Shown piece after piece: positions 33,265 to 41,496 of a stretch of DNA of 64,000 bases. Numbering within the stretch: position 1 is the first letter of the stretch; every line of letters starts with the position of its first letter. The stretch covers positions 186,001 through 250,000 of the forward strand of contig NZ_CP013855.1 of the NCBI RefSeq assembly GCF_001698125.1, read 5' to 3'. This DNA comes from Pseudonocardia sp. HH130630-07 (GTDB taxonomy: Bacteria > Actinomycetota > Actinomycetes > Mycobacteriales > Pseudonocardiaceae). Made by a program: the position numbers and the translations under genes. A model generated the notes under the pieces. It was not told where the DNA came from. It searched no databases and was given only the letters and a program-made list of their open reading frames with translations.

Positions 33265-33818
33265 TGGCCGGGCTCATCAATAAGGCCGCCGAGCGGCCGC
33301 GGCTGCGTCGCGCTGCCGATGCCGACCGCGATCCCGCCGATATCGACGGCCCCCCGCTGCGGCTCGACCAGCAACAACATCCCGCACGCACCAGTGCAGA
33401 CAATTCCGACATCAATTCGGCAAGCGAAAATGACAGTGATGACGCTGGCGATGCCGCAGCGTCCTCGGTTTCGAGCGCCGGGACCGCTGTCGAGGCCGGC
33501 GAGTCGAAGCCGCCGCCCGCGGCGCGTGTGAAGACGGGGCGATCCGGCGGGTCGGCGAGCCGGAGTACCGAGGGGCGTGGGCGCGAGAAGAAGAAGCCGC
33601 GGCGGGTCGGCCGGCCCCGCGGGCCGGAACGAGTGCCGTTCTCGACCCGGATCCTCGTGGACCTCGACCGTGCGATGGACGCGGCGGTCGAGACCAGTGG
33701 GCTGTCTCCGCAGCCCATCATCGAGGAGGCTCTGCGGGAGTGGTTCGTCGCTCGCGGCTACCTGGACGGGTCCGACCCGGTCCGGACCGCCGAGGGACAG
33801 GTCCGGACCGACCGCTGA
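33264..33818 (+). CDS. Ribbon-helix-helix partner of ParA (ParB/ParG-like centromere binder)
   Basis: 184 residues. The first 100 are polar and low-complexity (Ser/Asp/Ala), followed by a basic stretch (GREKKKPRRVGRPRGPE) and a C-terminal module VPFSTRILVDLDRAMDAAVETSG with PQPIIEEALREWFVARGY, which has the strand-helix-helix pattern of RHH DNA binders. It overlaps the parA stop, so translation is coupled. By position it is the partition adaptor. Downstream DNA rich in GGTCCGG palindromes would be a natural centromere. Confidence 0.65.
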   Translation: MAGLINKAAERPRLRRAADADRDPADIDGPPLRLDQQQHPARTSADNSDINSASENDSDDAGDAAASSVSSAGTAVEAGESKPPPAARVKTGRSGGSASRSTEGRGREKKKPRRVGRPRGPERVPFSTRILVDLDRAMDAAVETSGLSPQPIIEEALREWFVARGYLDGSDPVRTAEGQVRTDR

Positions 33819-34144
33819 GAGGTCCGGACCCGGACCGGCGGTTCTCGTCGCTGTGCGGGCCAAGCCGGACCGGGCGAGACAGCCGGTGCAGCCCGGGGTT
33901 CCACCGGCCGGATCGAGACCCCTTGGTGTCTCGGCCGCGGTCCGTGCGGTCTGGTCCGGCCTGGACCGGGGTCCGGACCGGGCGGACCGTGGCCGCCCAC
34001 ATCGGTGGCCCCGGGTCGCCCTCGTGGGCCTCTCCCGCCTCCCGTTGATCGGTTGTCATCGTGGGTGGCGGCGTGGGTCAATCAGCTCATCGCCCGGGTG
34101 TCCGGGACGCTCGCGGCCCTCTCGGGCGGACGTGGAGGACGACG

Positions 34145-34369
34145 GTGGGATTGCTGAGCTGGAAGAGCAGGCGCCCGAGCCCGGAGCCGTTCCCGGAGCG
34201 GGAGCCGGAGCCGGAGCCGGACGAGCTCACCCCTGCCGAGCGGGAGCTCTACCGCGCCGCGGACCGGCAGGCTGCCGCCGACGCTGCCGAGGCTGACCGG
34301 CCCCGGGGCTTGACCGGCCAGTGGCGTCCACCCGCGCACTGGAAGCAGGACCGCCGCCGGACCCGCTGA
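34145..34369 (+). CDS. Small Glu/Pro-rich hypothetical protein
   Basis: 74 residues, not recognised. GTG at 34145 has GGAGG about nine bases upstream. The N terminus is basic (SWKSRR), followed by a Glu-Pro repeat, then a predicted helix ELTPAERELYRAADRQAA and a basic, Trp-containing end (PPAHWKQDRRR). It is 326 bp downstream of the parA partner on the same strand and convergent with the replication gene. Confidence 0.5.
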   Translation: MGLLSWKSRRPSPEPFPEREPEPEPDELTPAERELYRAADRQAAADAAEADRPRGLTGQWRPPAHWKQDRRRTR

Positions 34370-34434
34370 CCACAGGCTCGGGCTCGGGCGGGACTTGGCC
34401 TGTGGCGGAGGCTGGCTGGGGCCTGATCCGCCGA

Positions 34435-34562
34435 GGAAATTTGATCTTGGCGAGGGTGGAAATTTCCGGGTTCCGGCGGGAAATTTCCGGCTCGCGCGCG
34501 TGTGCATGCGCGCGTACACGCGCGCGCCTTGACCCGCAACGCCCGGGCCCGCGGAAATTTCC
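34435..34562. repeat. GGAAATTTCC palindrome cluster with GC dyad (candidate origin element)
   Basis: Exact palindromes GGAAATTTCC at 34458-34467, 34479-34488 and 34553-34562, with a partial copy at 34435. The first three start 23 and 21 bp apart, about two helical turns. An alternating CGCG/TGTGCATGCGCG dyad lies between copies 3 and 4. This is the most AT-rich motif in an otherwise very GC-rich zone, beside the replication gene. Confidence 0.55.
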
Positions 34563-34763
34563 GCCCCGGCCCTCTGCCCCCGCTCGTACGCGTCCGCCCG
34601 GCGTCGTACGGCCCGTGCTCGACGGCCGTCCAGCCGCTCGACCGATCAGCTCCACGGCCCGCCCGGCGGCCGGCCGGCTCCCCGGACTCGTGCGGCGCCG
34701 CCGGTGACCGATCCCGGTGCCGCGGGCCCGGTGCACGGCGGGCCTGGTCTTCCGGTGTCCGGC

Positions 34764-36537
34764 TCACCGGCGCCGTTCGGCGCGGGCGCGCTGCAGGGCC
34801 AGCTGCTGCGCGCGGCTCATCCGGCCGCGGGCCGGACTGGACAGCCACCGGGGCGCACCGGACCGGACCTCGCGGACCGCGGGGACGGTCCGGTCCGGGC
34901 GGTCCGGGCGGTCCGGGCGGTCCGGGCCCGCGGTCCGGACCTCTGCGCCGGCGAGCACCGAGCGGGGCGACGGCGAGACGGCGACCGCCCTCGGCGCCGG
35001 GTTCGGAGTCCTGGTGGTCCGGTCCGCCGGGTCCGGTCCGGTCCGGTCCGGGCGGTCCGGGCGGTCCGGTCCGCGGGTCCGGTCCGCGGGTCCAGTCCGC
35101 GGGTCGATGAGTGGGCCGTAGCGGTGGCGGCCGCCCGGTTCGGTGCGTTCGGCCAGGACGGGGCGCCCCCAGACCGCGGTGGGTAGCTCGGCGAGCCGGC
35201 CCCGCCAGGGGGCCAGGCGGGCGGCGAGGACCGCGGCGGGGTTCCGGGCCCCGGCCAGGGCGTCGCCGCGGGCGACGTCGGGCTGGTCGGGGTGGCGGTC
35301 CAGGGCGTGCAGCAGCCCGGCCGGGCACACACCGGCCTTCCACCAGGACGCCAGCAACCCCCGAGAGCTGGGATCGCTGCCGCTGCGACAGGCGACCGTA
35401 GGGCCGCCCCAGACGCTCCAGGAGCCTGTTCCGGGCCCGGGTACGGGTGATCGGGTCTGTCGGCACCCCGAACAACGGCCACGGACCTCTCAGAGCCCGC
35501 TTCTGCGCTGCCGCCTTGCTCTTGGCCAGGTTTTGATCTAGCCCTTGGGCTGTTGGGTTTTTGATCTCTTCTGTAACTGCAGGGAGGGTGACACTCTTGT
35601 AATTCGCCGCTGTGACCTGGGCGAACGGGTCGAGGATGGCGTAGGTGGGGGTGCGGCCCCGGCCGGTCTTCGTGCCCAGGAACGCTGCGCTGGCGCCTTC
35701 CTCGACCACGAGCAGCACGCCGGCTTCGGCGGCCTCGGCGAGTGCCCGGGAGACCGTGCGCTCCGAGCAGCCCGCGTGTTCGGCCATCGCGGCCCGGGAG
35801 ACGCCCTGGACCAGGCCGTGCTCCCAGTCCATCGCCACCACGAGCCGAGTCAGGATCGCCCGGGTGCCCTGAACCCGGGGGCTGGTCCAGCCTTGCCCGG
35901 TCACGAACCGCTCGATCACGGCGAACGCCTGGACCTGGTCGACGACACAGCCGCCCTCAGCACGGACCAGCGCCACCAGGTCCCCGCGCTCCCACCGGCC
36001 GCTGTCGATCGCGGCACGGGCCCGCTGACGGCCCTCCCAGCGGGCCTGCCGCAATCCCTTCGCCCGATGCGGGGGCAGCACGTCCGGGTCCGGACCGCGA
36101 CGACCACACGACGTCAGCACCCGAGCGGTCCGGACCCCACGCTGGCGGACCGCGGCCGGGGCCGGGTCGAGGTCCAGGACCTCCTGCGCGCGGTCCGGAC
36201 CGGGACCGACCGCGGTCCGGACCGGGACCGGGCCGTCGTCCGGACCGCACGGCTGCGGTCCGGCGGCACGCCACGGCATCAGCTCGGCGGCAGGGGGGAG
36301 GTCGGACAGGTCCAGCAGCGCATCGGCCAGGTCCGGACCGCCGGGGAGCGGTCCAGCCTGACCTGCGGAGGAGTGAACCTGTCTACATATGTGGTCAGGT
36401 CCGAGGTCCGTTGGAGGTCCGGACCTGGGAGAAGGCAGGTCCGTCGGAGGTCCGGACCTCAGTGAGGGCAGGTCCGTCGGAGGTCCGGACCTGGGGCAGG
36501 CTCGCAACTTCTCGTGAGGCCGCGTATCTTCAGACAC
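34764..36537 (-). CDS. Probable plasmid replication initiator, one-base frameshift at 35358-35362
   Basis: The first frame (36537 to about 35363) gives about 392 residues: a repeat-coded N terminus, then a winged-helix region (TRAILTRLVVAMDWEHGLV, GVSRAAMAEHAGCSERTVSRALAEA) like actinobacterial plasmid Rep proteins. The continuation (LLASWWKAGVCPAGLLHALDRHPD and on to 34764) is in another frame. Removing one C from the run of five at 35358-35362 joins them smoothly, so this is a homopolymer error or a real one-base insertion. GTG at 36537 follows AGGGGGG. The N terminus contains three iteron-like repeats. Assignment as initiator rests on the domain and the parAB/iteron context. Confidence 0.6.
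36393..36495. repeat. Iteron-like direct repeats inside the rep N terminus
   Basis: Three imperfect direct repeats built on AGGTCCGTCGGAGGTCCGG, spaced about 31-32 bp apart, each ending in GGACCT. They encode the repeated peptide RSGPPTDLPS. Repeats at or within the initiator gene commonly bind the initiator itself. Confidence 0.55.
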
Positions 36538-36853
36538 GAACGACCCCCCTTGTTGGGGATCGTTTGGAGCCGCAGATACGACTCAGCTCCGGTGGTTCAT
36601 CAGGCTCTCGGGCCTGGGGTGCTACTTGGGTCACGTCGTCTCACCTTGGGAAATGGGTGGCTTCCGGGATCCGGCGGGCGTGCCGGGTGCCACTCGGACG
36701 AAGTTGGCGCTTCGTCCGAATGACTTCTTCGGGGCGGTCCCTCACGGGGCCGCCCCGAACGTCGTTCAGCGGCTCATACTATGCGTCTCCTCTTGGCGAC
36801 TGTGCGCTGCGGGCCACACACAGTCAGCGAGTTCGGCGGCCTCGTAGGTCTCG
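36538..36853. promoter_or_regulatory. Intergenic region with two strong dyads upstream of rep
   Basis: No gene. A perfect 10-bp-arm hairpin TCGGACGAAG / CTTCGTCCGA (36694-36703 and 36710-36719) and a second with arms CGGGGCGG / CCGCCCCG (36730-36737 and 36750-36757). They lie between the HD-domain gene end and the rep start on the same strand. They may terminate the HD operon, control rep, or be part of the origin; no T-run follows. Confidence 0.5.
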
Positions 36854-37477
36854 TCACGAGGTTGGTGCAGCGACCCTGCTGGTGAAGGCCGCGGCGAACT
36901 CCGCCCACCACGCACTGGGCTCTGTCTCCAGCGCCGCTGCGGCGAGGCGCTTCCCGGTCTCGGTGTGCACGGCGGTCACCATGCTGTCGACAAACCGCTG
37001 GACCTGCTGATTGCCCTGGGCCTGGTACTCCCGAGCTTGGAGTAGGCAGTCGAGCTTGTCCGCGTCGCGGGAGCACTTCGCCTCTGGTGTGGCCGCCGGA
37101 GTCTTGGCGGCCTCGTGCTCGTCGATCAGCTCGACGATGTGGCGCCCCAGGATCTCAGGCAGCTCAGCAACCTGGTCGGCAGCGACGTCGTGCGGGGCCG
37201 CTGTCGTGATGTACGGGCGGCCGACATTCGGTACGTCCCCGATTCGGGTCTCGGGGAGGTCGTGGAACAGCCCCAGGGTGGCCGCGCGATCTGCGTTGGC
37301 TCCCTCGAGGACTGCGATCACGTAGGCGAGAACCCCGACTCGGAAGCTGTGCTCGGCGACGGTCTCCGGGTTGTGCACCCCAGCGAGCAGCCAGCCGGCT
37401 CGTCTGAGCTGCTTGAGCTGACCGACCTCGTACGCGAACTGGGCGATCCCTCGTGCTTCCACGTCTGCATCATCCAC
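36854..37477 (-). CDS. HD-domain phosphohydrolase (YfbR/HDDC2-like)
   Basis: 207 residues with the HD metal site: His in ETVAEHSFRVG, the HD pair in GLFHDLPETRIGD, and Asp in SRDADKLDCLLQ. These match 5'-nucleotidase-type HD proteins acting on deoxynucleoside monophosphates. GTG at 37477 overlaps the stop of the upstream XRE gene by 8 bp, so the two are translationally coupled. XRE-HD pairs recur on actinobacterial mobile elements; the role there is not established. Confidence 0.75.
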   Translation of the reverse strand: MDDADVEARGIAQFAYEVGQLKQLRRAGWLLAGVHNPETVAEHSFRVGVLAYVIAVLEGANADRAATLGLFHDLPETRIGDVPNVGRPYITTAAPHDVAADQVAELPEILGRHIVELIDEHEAAKTPAATPEAKCSRDADKLDCLLQAREYQAQGNQQVQRFVDSMVTAVHTETGKRLAAAALETEPSAWWAEFAAAFTSRVAAPTS

Positions 37478-38522
37478 TTTCTGCGAGGTAGAGGACCTGT
37501 TCCAGCCTGCTCCGGGCCTCGGGGCTGAGCTGATCGCTCTCCATACCCAGTCTGGCCGCTTCACCGATCCGGTGCTTCGTCGCTGCGGGCCCTGCGAGAT
37601 GCCGACGCCACCGCAGGAGCGACCAGAGCGCATGGATGCAGAGCTCGCGGTACGGAGCGTGCGCCACGCCGTCCAGGAGTGACTCCAGGAGACGATCGCC
37701 GAGCCAATCGCTTCGGCCATGCGTCATGTCCGAGTCCTCGGTCCAGACCTCGGGTGACTCCCCCACCCAGTAGGCCCAGTAGTTGAGGTTCGCCTCGATT
37801 CCCTGCTCGTTGGAGAGCGCCTGAGCGATGAAGCGGCGGAGTGGCTCCAGATCCCCCTGGTGGCTGCTGGCCACAGCCTGAGACCGTGCGACAGCCCAGG
37901 CCGGAGTCCACGAACGGAGATCGACTCCTACCCGGGTTTCAGACCGAACCTGCTCCGCCACCCAGCCCCGGCTCTCCTCGTCATGGGCGACCAGGAACTT
38001 CACCTGACGACGCATCATCGCGCCGCGGTCGTTGGAGGGGACGGCATCAGCCGCCTGTCGTAGCTCCCGGGCAACCGACGATCGGACTCCCGCTGGCACG
38101 TGCAGACGCGGTGCCGCGGTGCGCAGTTCACGAGGGACCACTCCGGTGAGTGGCCACGCCAGCAGCTCCGTTGTCGTCCGGTCGGGGACGACCAAGGAGA
38201 GCGGATGCGGATCGCCCTCCTGCGCGAGCATGTCCGTGTAGATCGAGTCCACGAAGACCGCCTGGACGAGAACGTTGATCAGGGCTGGCGAGGCGCCCTG
38301 GTGGCGCAGATGCCGTAGCAGTCGTTGCTGGTCCTGAACGCTCTGTCGCGCCAGTGGGCGCCGTCCGGACTCCCATGCCTGGACAGTGCTGGGGGCCTGT
38401 CGTACGAGCTCGGCGAGGCTCTCCTGTGTCATACCCACGCCCGAGCGGATAGCGGCGAGCACAGAGCCGCCGAGCTTGCCCGCGATGCCTTCCGCACCGG
38501 GAGTCAGGCTTCGAGTCGCCAC
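37470..38522 (-). CDS. XRE-family helix-turn-helix regulator with long C-terminal domain
   Basis: 350 residues. The XRE helix-turn-helix is at residues 20-60 (RSGVGMTQESLAELVRQAPSTVQAWESGRRPL); the larger C-terminal domain is helical and of unknown role (RELCIHALWSLLRWRRHL near 300). Starts at GTG 38522. It forms an operon with the HD gene (8-bp overlap). It is likely a regulator of the mobile element; whether it represses transfer or replication cannot be read from sequence. Confidence 0.75.
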   Translation of the reverse strand: MATRSLTPGAEGIAGKLGGSVLAAIRSGVGMTQESLAELVRQAPSTVQAWESGRRPLARQSVQDQQRLLRHLRHQGASPALINVLVQAVFVDSIYTDMLAQEGDPHPLSLVVPDRTTTELLAWPLTGVVPRELRTAAPRLHVPAGVRSSVARELRQAADAVPSNDRGAMMRRQVKFLVAHDEESRGWVAEQVRSETRVGVDLRSWTPAWAVARSQAVASSHQGDLEPLRRFIAQALSNEQGIEANLNYWAYWVGESPEVWTEDSDMTHGRSDWLGDRLLESLLDGVAHAPYRELCIHALWSLLRWRRHLAGPAATKHRIGEAARLGMESDQLSPEARSRLEQVLYLAESG

Positions 38523-38633
38523 AGGCTGCCTCTCACGCTCGTTCGGGCTGATTCTCCGTACTCGCAGTCAGGGGTACACGGTCTGACCTGCTCGTACGGT
38601 CTTTTCATGCTCCGATCCGCCGTTTGCCGACGA

Positions 38634-38834
38634 TCAGGTTTCGCCGCTCGGCTCGCTCAGCGCCCGCAGCTGGGCTCGAAGGCGGTCGACGTCCCAGCGC
38701 AGCTGGCCGCCGGCGGTCCGGAGCTCGGCCTGGACACGTCCGTCCTTCTCCCAACGCCACAAGGTCGCCGGGTCAACACCGACCGCGACCGCGGCCTTGC
38801 CGGTGCCGACGAGCCGCCCACTTCCCGTAGTCAC
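38634..38834 (-). CDS. BldC/MerR-like HTH protein (excisionase-like)
   Basis: 66 residues: a single winged HTH_17 domain (LVGTGKAAVAVGVDPATLWRWEKDGRVQ, then LRWDVDRLRAQL). It is the length and pattern of BldC and of actinobacterial Xis proteins, which bind direct repeats. GTG start at 38834. It is transcribed away from the WhiB operon, and the shared intergenic DNA holds three TGCAAG repeats that it could bind. It could act as transcription factor, excisionase or both. Confidence 0.72.
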   Translation of the reverse strand: MTTGSGRLVGTGKAAVAVGVDPATLWRWEKDGRVQAELRTAGGQLRWDVDRLRAQLRALSEPSGET

Positions 38835-38877
38835 GCGCCCACGATCGCACGTCGACGCATCAGATACCAGTAAAGCG

Positions 38878-38945
38878 ACTCTTGCAAGAGTTCGACTGAG
38901 GCGTCTACGGTCATGGATGCAAGAGTTACGAGTGATGCAAGACCC
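38878..38945 (+). promoter_or_regulatory. TGCAAG operator array, upstream of the WhiB/transfer operon
   Basis: Three same-strand repeats: TGCAAGAGTT at 38883 and 38918 and TGCAAGACCC at 38936 (steps of 35 and 18 bp). The first is inside the perfect palindrome ACTCTTGCAAGAGT (38878-38891). The array lies in the divergent region between the BldC-like gene and the WhiB gene. A matching array precedes the FtsK-like gene at 44060. Confidence 0.7.
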
Positions 38946-39022
38946 TGAGCCACGGCCTCGACGGGTGGCACCCCGCCGAGGCCCTGCAGGTCGCCAGAAC
39001 CCCTGAGCAGAGGAGACGACCC

Positions 39023-39340
39023 ATGGAGCACGGTACGACCAACGCCGGCGAGTACTTCTGGGCCCGCGGCCCGGTCCCGCACCTCAGCGACCCGGCGCGG
39101 CACTGCGTCGACGTCGACACCGAGCTGTTCTTCCCGGTCAGCGAGACCGGGCCGGCGTTGCGGGCGGCGCAGGCTGTGTGCGCGGGCTGCCCGCTGGCCG
39201 AGCAGTGCCGGCAGTGGGCGACCGACGCCGGCGAGTGGGGCATCTGGGCCGGGTCCACGACCGACGAGCGTCGCGCCGACCGGCGCCGTGCTCGCGAGGC
39301 CGCGGCCGCCGAGGCCTCGCCGGCGGAGGTGGCGGCGTGA
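39023..39340 (+). CDS. WhiB-family iron-sulfur transcription factor
   Basis: 105 residues with the four cluster cysteines Cys28, Cys53, Cys56 and Cys62 (C-x24-C-x2-C-x5-C) and the GIWAG turn at 73-77 before a basic DNA-binding tail (DERRADRRRAR). ATG at 39023 with GAGGAG upstream. It is the first gene of a tightly overlapping operon; plasmid- and phage-borne WhiB proteins typically act on sigma factor region 4. Preceded by the TGCAAG array. Confidence 0.93.
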   Translation: MEHGTTNAGEYFWARGPVPHLSDPARHCVDVDTELFFPVSETGPALRAAQAVCAGCPLAEQCRQWATDAGEWGIWAGSTTDERRADRRRAREAAAAEASPAEVAA

Positions 39341-39540
39341 TCACCAGCATCTTCGATCGGCTGCTCGACTTCGCGTTCCTCGCCTTCGTCGCGCTGCTCG
39401 CTCTGGGCCTGCACGGCTGGGAGGTCGCGGTGCTGTCGGTGGTCGCAGCCGTGGTCGTCAGCGAGATCTTCGGTGCCGTCATGGGCCGGGCGCTCCGTCG
39501 CCGCGCCGTCTCGGCCTCGTTGGGGGAGGCGCGGCGATGA
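39337..39540 (+). CDS. Small membrane protein of the transfer operon
   Basis: 67 residues. GTG at 39337 overlaps the WhiB stop (GTGA). One or two hydrophobic helices (FAFLAFVALLALGLHGW and AVLSVVAAVVVSEIFGAVMG) are followed by a short basic tail. Not recognised; its place in the overlapping spread/transfer operon suggests a membrane accessory role. Confidence 0.7.
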   Translation: MITSIFDRLLDFAFLAFVALLALGLHGWEVAVLSVVAAVVVSEIFGAVMGRALRRRAVSASLGEARR

Positions 39541-39908
39541 GCGGCGACCGGATCTCCGTCGAGGACCTGCTGGGTCTGGTCCCGGCGGCCCGCGAGGTCG
39601 ATGAGACGGCCGGGACCTCGGCCGCCGACCTGGTCGGGCTGTCGATGCGCCACGCCGACGACCTGGCTCGGATCGTCGAGGCCGCGATCGCCGAGCAGAA
39701 CCTGCAGCACGACGCCGAGGTCGCGAGCCTGCGCCGCCGGCACCGCCGCCGCATCAAGGGCCTGCAGCTGCTTGCCGACGCACTCGGCGAGCAGCACGCC
39801 CAGCTCGACGAGGCCGAGCACCAGGTCCGCCGCCAGGAGACCGAGCACCAGGTCCGCCGCGAGCGCCAGGACCGCCCCACCGCTGAGTCGACGGAGCAGG
39901 AGGACTGA
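39537..39908 (+). CDS. Hypothetical helical (coiled-coil) protein
   Basis: 123 residues, start overlapping the previous stop (ATGA). Predicted long helix with basic stretch RRRHRRRIKGLQLL and Glu/Gln-rich end containing the repeated segment EHQVRR. Not recognised. Coupled translation with both neighbours' operon. Confidence 0.65.
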   Translation: MSGDRISVEDLLGLVPAAREVDETAGTSAADLVGLSMRHADDLARIVEAAIAEQNLQHDAEVASLRRRHRRRIKGLQLLADALGEQHAQLDEAEHQVRRQETEHQVRRERQDRPTAESTEQED

Positions 39909-39913
39909 TCCCG

Positions 39914-41209
39914 GTGAGCACCACCGACTGGGCAACCATGCGCGCCGAGCGCCAGCGCCTCGCGGCCGAGACCGCCGAGCGCCAGGCCGCCGCTTCCCTG
40001 ACCCGGGAGCGGGTCGAGGCGGCGCGCGCCGAGCGTGAGGCCGCCGCGGCTGCTGCTCAGCGTGCGCAGGACCAGCTCGACCGGGACGCCCGCCGGGACC
40101 GGTGGGCGGCACGTCGTGCCGCTCTGGCGGCCGCGGGGCCGAGGGTCGCCGGTCTGGTCGCGTGCGCCGCACCGACGGCGATCGCGGTGCACGGCCAGTA
40201 CAAGTTCGGCGAGAGCGTCATGGGGCTACCGGCTCCGCTGCCCGCGCTCGTGCCGCTGATGCTCGAGGGCGCGGCGTGGCTGCTGGCCTGGCGCCGTCAC
40301 CAGGCCGTCCGCACCGGTGAGCCCTCCGGACGCCTGGCCGCGGGTATGTGGACGATCGCGCTGACCGCAGCCGGACTGAACCTGAGCCACTACCTGCCGA
40401 ACTGGCACGTCGGCGCCGTGTTCGGTGTTGCTTCGCTGGTCGGATTCGCGCTGGTCGAGCTGCTCGCTCAGCACGAACGGACCGCCTTGGCCGACGGATT
40501 CCGGCGCCGCCGCCGGCTGGCCGGTCTGGCCCGCACGCTGCGGTTCCCGGTCGCGTCCTGGCGGGCGTGGTCGCGGCGCCTGGAGCTGGGCCCGATCAGC
40601 GCGGACCCGATCGCCGACGCCGATAGCGCGTGGCGCCACGCCTGGACCCTGACCCACGACGAGACCCTCACCATCGAGACCGTCGACGCGCTGCGCCGCG
40701 AGGCCGACGACACCGCGGCCGAGCGCGACCAGGCCCGCACCGACGCCGAGGCCCTGCGCGACGCCCTGATCGAGCGCGACGACGCCCTGGCCGCCGAGCA
40801 GACCCGAACGGATGTCAGCAGCGCCGCCGCCGAGCAGGCCCGGGTCGCGGCCGCGCAGCTGCGCGCCGAGCTGACCCGGTTGCGGGCCGAGCACGACCAG
40901 GTCCTCGCCGACAACGCCGACCTGCACGCCGCGGCCGCCGCGGCTGCCGAGGTCGTCGACGAGGGGCCCGACGACGACGGGGACGAGGACGAGCAGCCCG
41001 GGATCGTGCTGGAGCCGGAGCTGATCGCCGCCGGCCGCGTGGTCGCCCAGCGCCTGGCCGAGCAGGACAAGCGGCTGAGCCGGGCGGCGCTGATCGCCGG
41101 TCTGCGTGCCGATGACCACGGGATCGGCACCGACCGGGCGAACGTTCTGCTCGCGCTGCTGCGCGAGGAGGAGTCCACCGAGACGACCGACGAGAGCGAG
41201 GCGGCATGA
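39914..41209 (+). CDS. DUF2637-type membrane protein (plasmid spread, SpdB-like)
   Basis: 431 residues. An N-terminal Ala/Glu/Arg coiled coil (to about 75) is followed by four hydrophobic segments (GLVACAAPTAIAVHGQYKFG, LPALVPLMLEGAAWLLAWRR, MWTIALTAAGLNLSHYLPNW, FGVASLVGFALVELLAQHER), the pattern of DUF2637 proteins in Streptomyces plasmid spd operons that aid intramycelial spread. A second coiled coil and an acidic region precede a winged-helix-like C terminus (RALIAGLRADDHGIGTDRANVLLALL is typical). GTG at 39914; the stop overlaps the next start. Confidence 0.8.
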   Translation: MSTTDWATMRAERQRLAAETAERQAAASLTRERVEAARAEREAAAAAAQRAQDQLDRDARRDRWAARRAALAAAGPRVAGLVACAAPTAIAVHGQYKFGESVMGLPAPLPALVPLMLEGAAWLLAWRRHQAVRTGEPSGRLAAGMWTIALTAAGLNLSHYLPNWHVGAVFGVASLVGFALVELLAQHERTALADGFRRRRRLAGLARTLRFPVASWRAWSRRLELGPISADPIADADSAWRHAWTLTHDETLTIETVDALRREADDTAAERDQARTDAEALRDALIERDDALAAEQTRTDVSSAAAEQARVAAAQLRAELTRLRAEHDQVLADNADLHAAAAAAAEVVDEGPDDDGDEDEQPGIVLEPELIAAGRVVAQRLAEQDKRLSRAALIAGLRADDHGIGTDRANVLLALLREEESTETTDESEAA

Positions 41210-41496
41210 GCACCCGGGACCGGCGCCGGCGCCGCACGCACGCCGAGGCGACCCTCGCCGACCGGATCGAGGCCAAGGCCCGGGGCCGCGCCGCGACCGC
41301 GGTCACCGGCCACGACCGTCTCGCCGCCTCGGTGGACTTCCTGCGGTCGGCCGCGGCCGCCCAGATGGTCCACGACCCCCAAGGCGTGGACCTGACCCTG
41401 CTCGACCTGTCGGAACGGATCTGGCGGGCCGCAGAGACCTTGATCGAGCAGCGCCGGCGCAGCCAGCCCGGCGCGGTGGAGAGGAGCGCCCGATGA
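41206..41496 (+). CDS. Small basic hypothetical protein of the transfer operon
   Basis: 96 residues, start overlapping the previous gene (ATGA) and stop overlapping the next. Very basic N terminus (TRDRRRRRTH) and a helical core (DRLAASVDFLRSAAAAQMV, LLDLSERIWRAAETLIEQRRR). Not recognised. Confidence 0.68.
   Translation: MSTRDRRRRRTHAEATLADRIEAKARGRAATAVTGHDRLAASVDFLRSAAAAQMVHDPQGVDLTLLDLSERIWRAAETLIEQRRRSQPGAVERSAR

Larger units (their letters stand above)
33775..36500. repeat. GGTCCGG/GGTCCGGACC repeat-rich zone around the partition and replication genes
   Basis: By eye, more than two dozen GGTCCGG heptamers, many in the palindromic form GGTCCGGACC, lie between the parA-partner 3' end and the replication gene start. 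Some are in tandem: four 9-bp units (about 34890-34925) and a second run at about 35025-35095. They run through coding and non-coding DNA alike and create Asp-Arg-Pro-rich peptide stretches. From 33819 to 34144 there is no gene, only this repeat and GC-rich DNA. Centromere or origin function is inference. Confidence 0.6.

Noticed and set aside
34249-35357. Continuation of the rep gene in its original frame beyond the C5 run
   Set aside because: After the run the original frame turns into Pro/Arg/Gly low-complexity sequence, while the alternative frame reads as conserved-looking protein.
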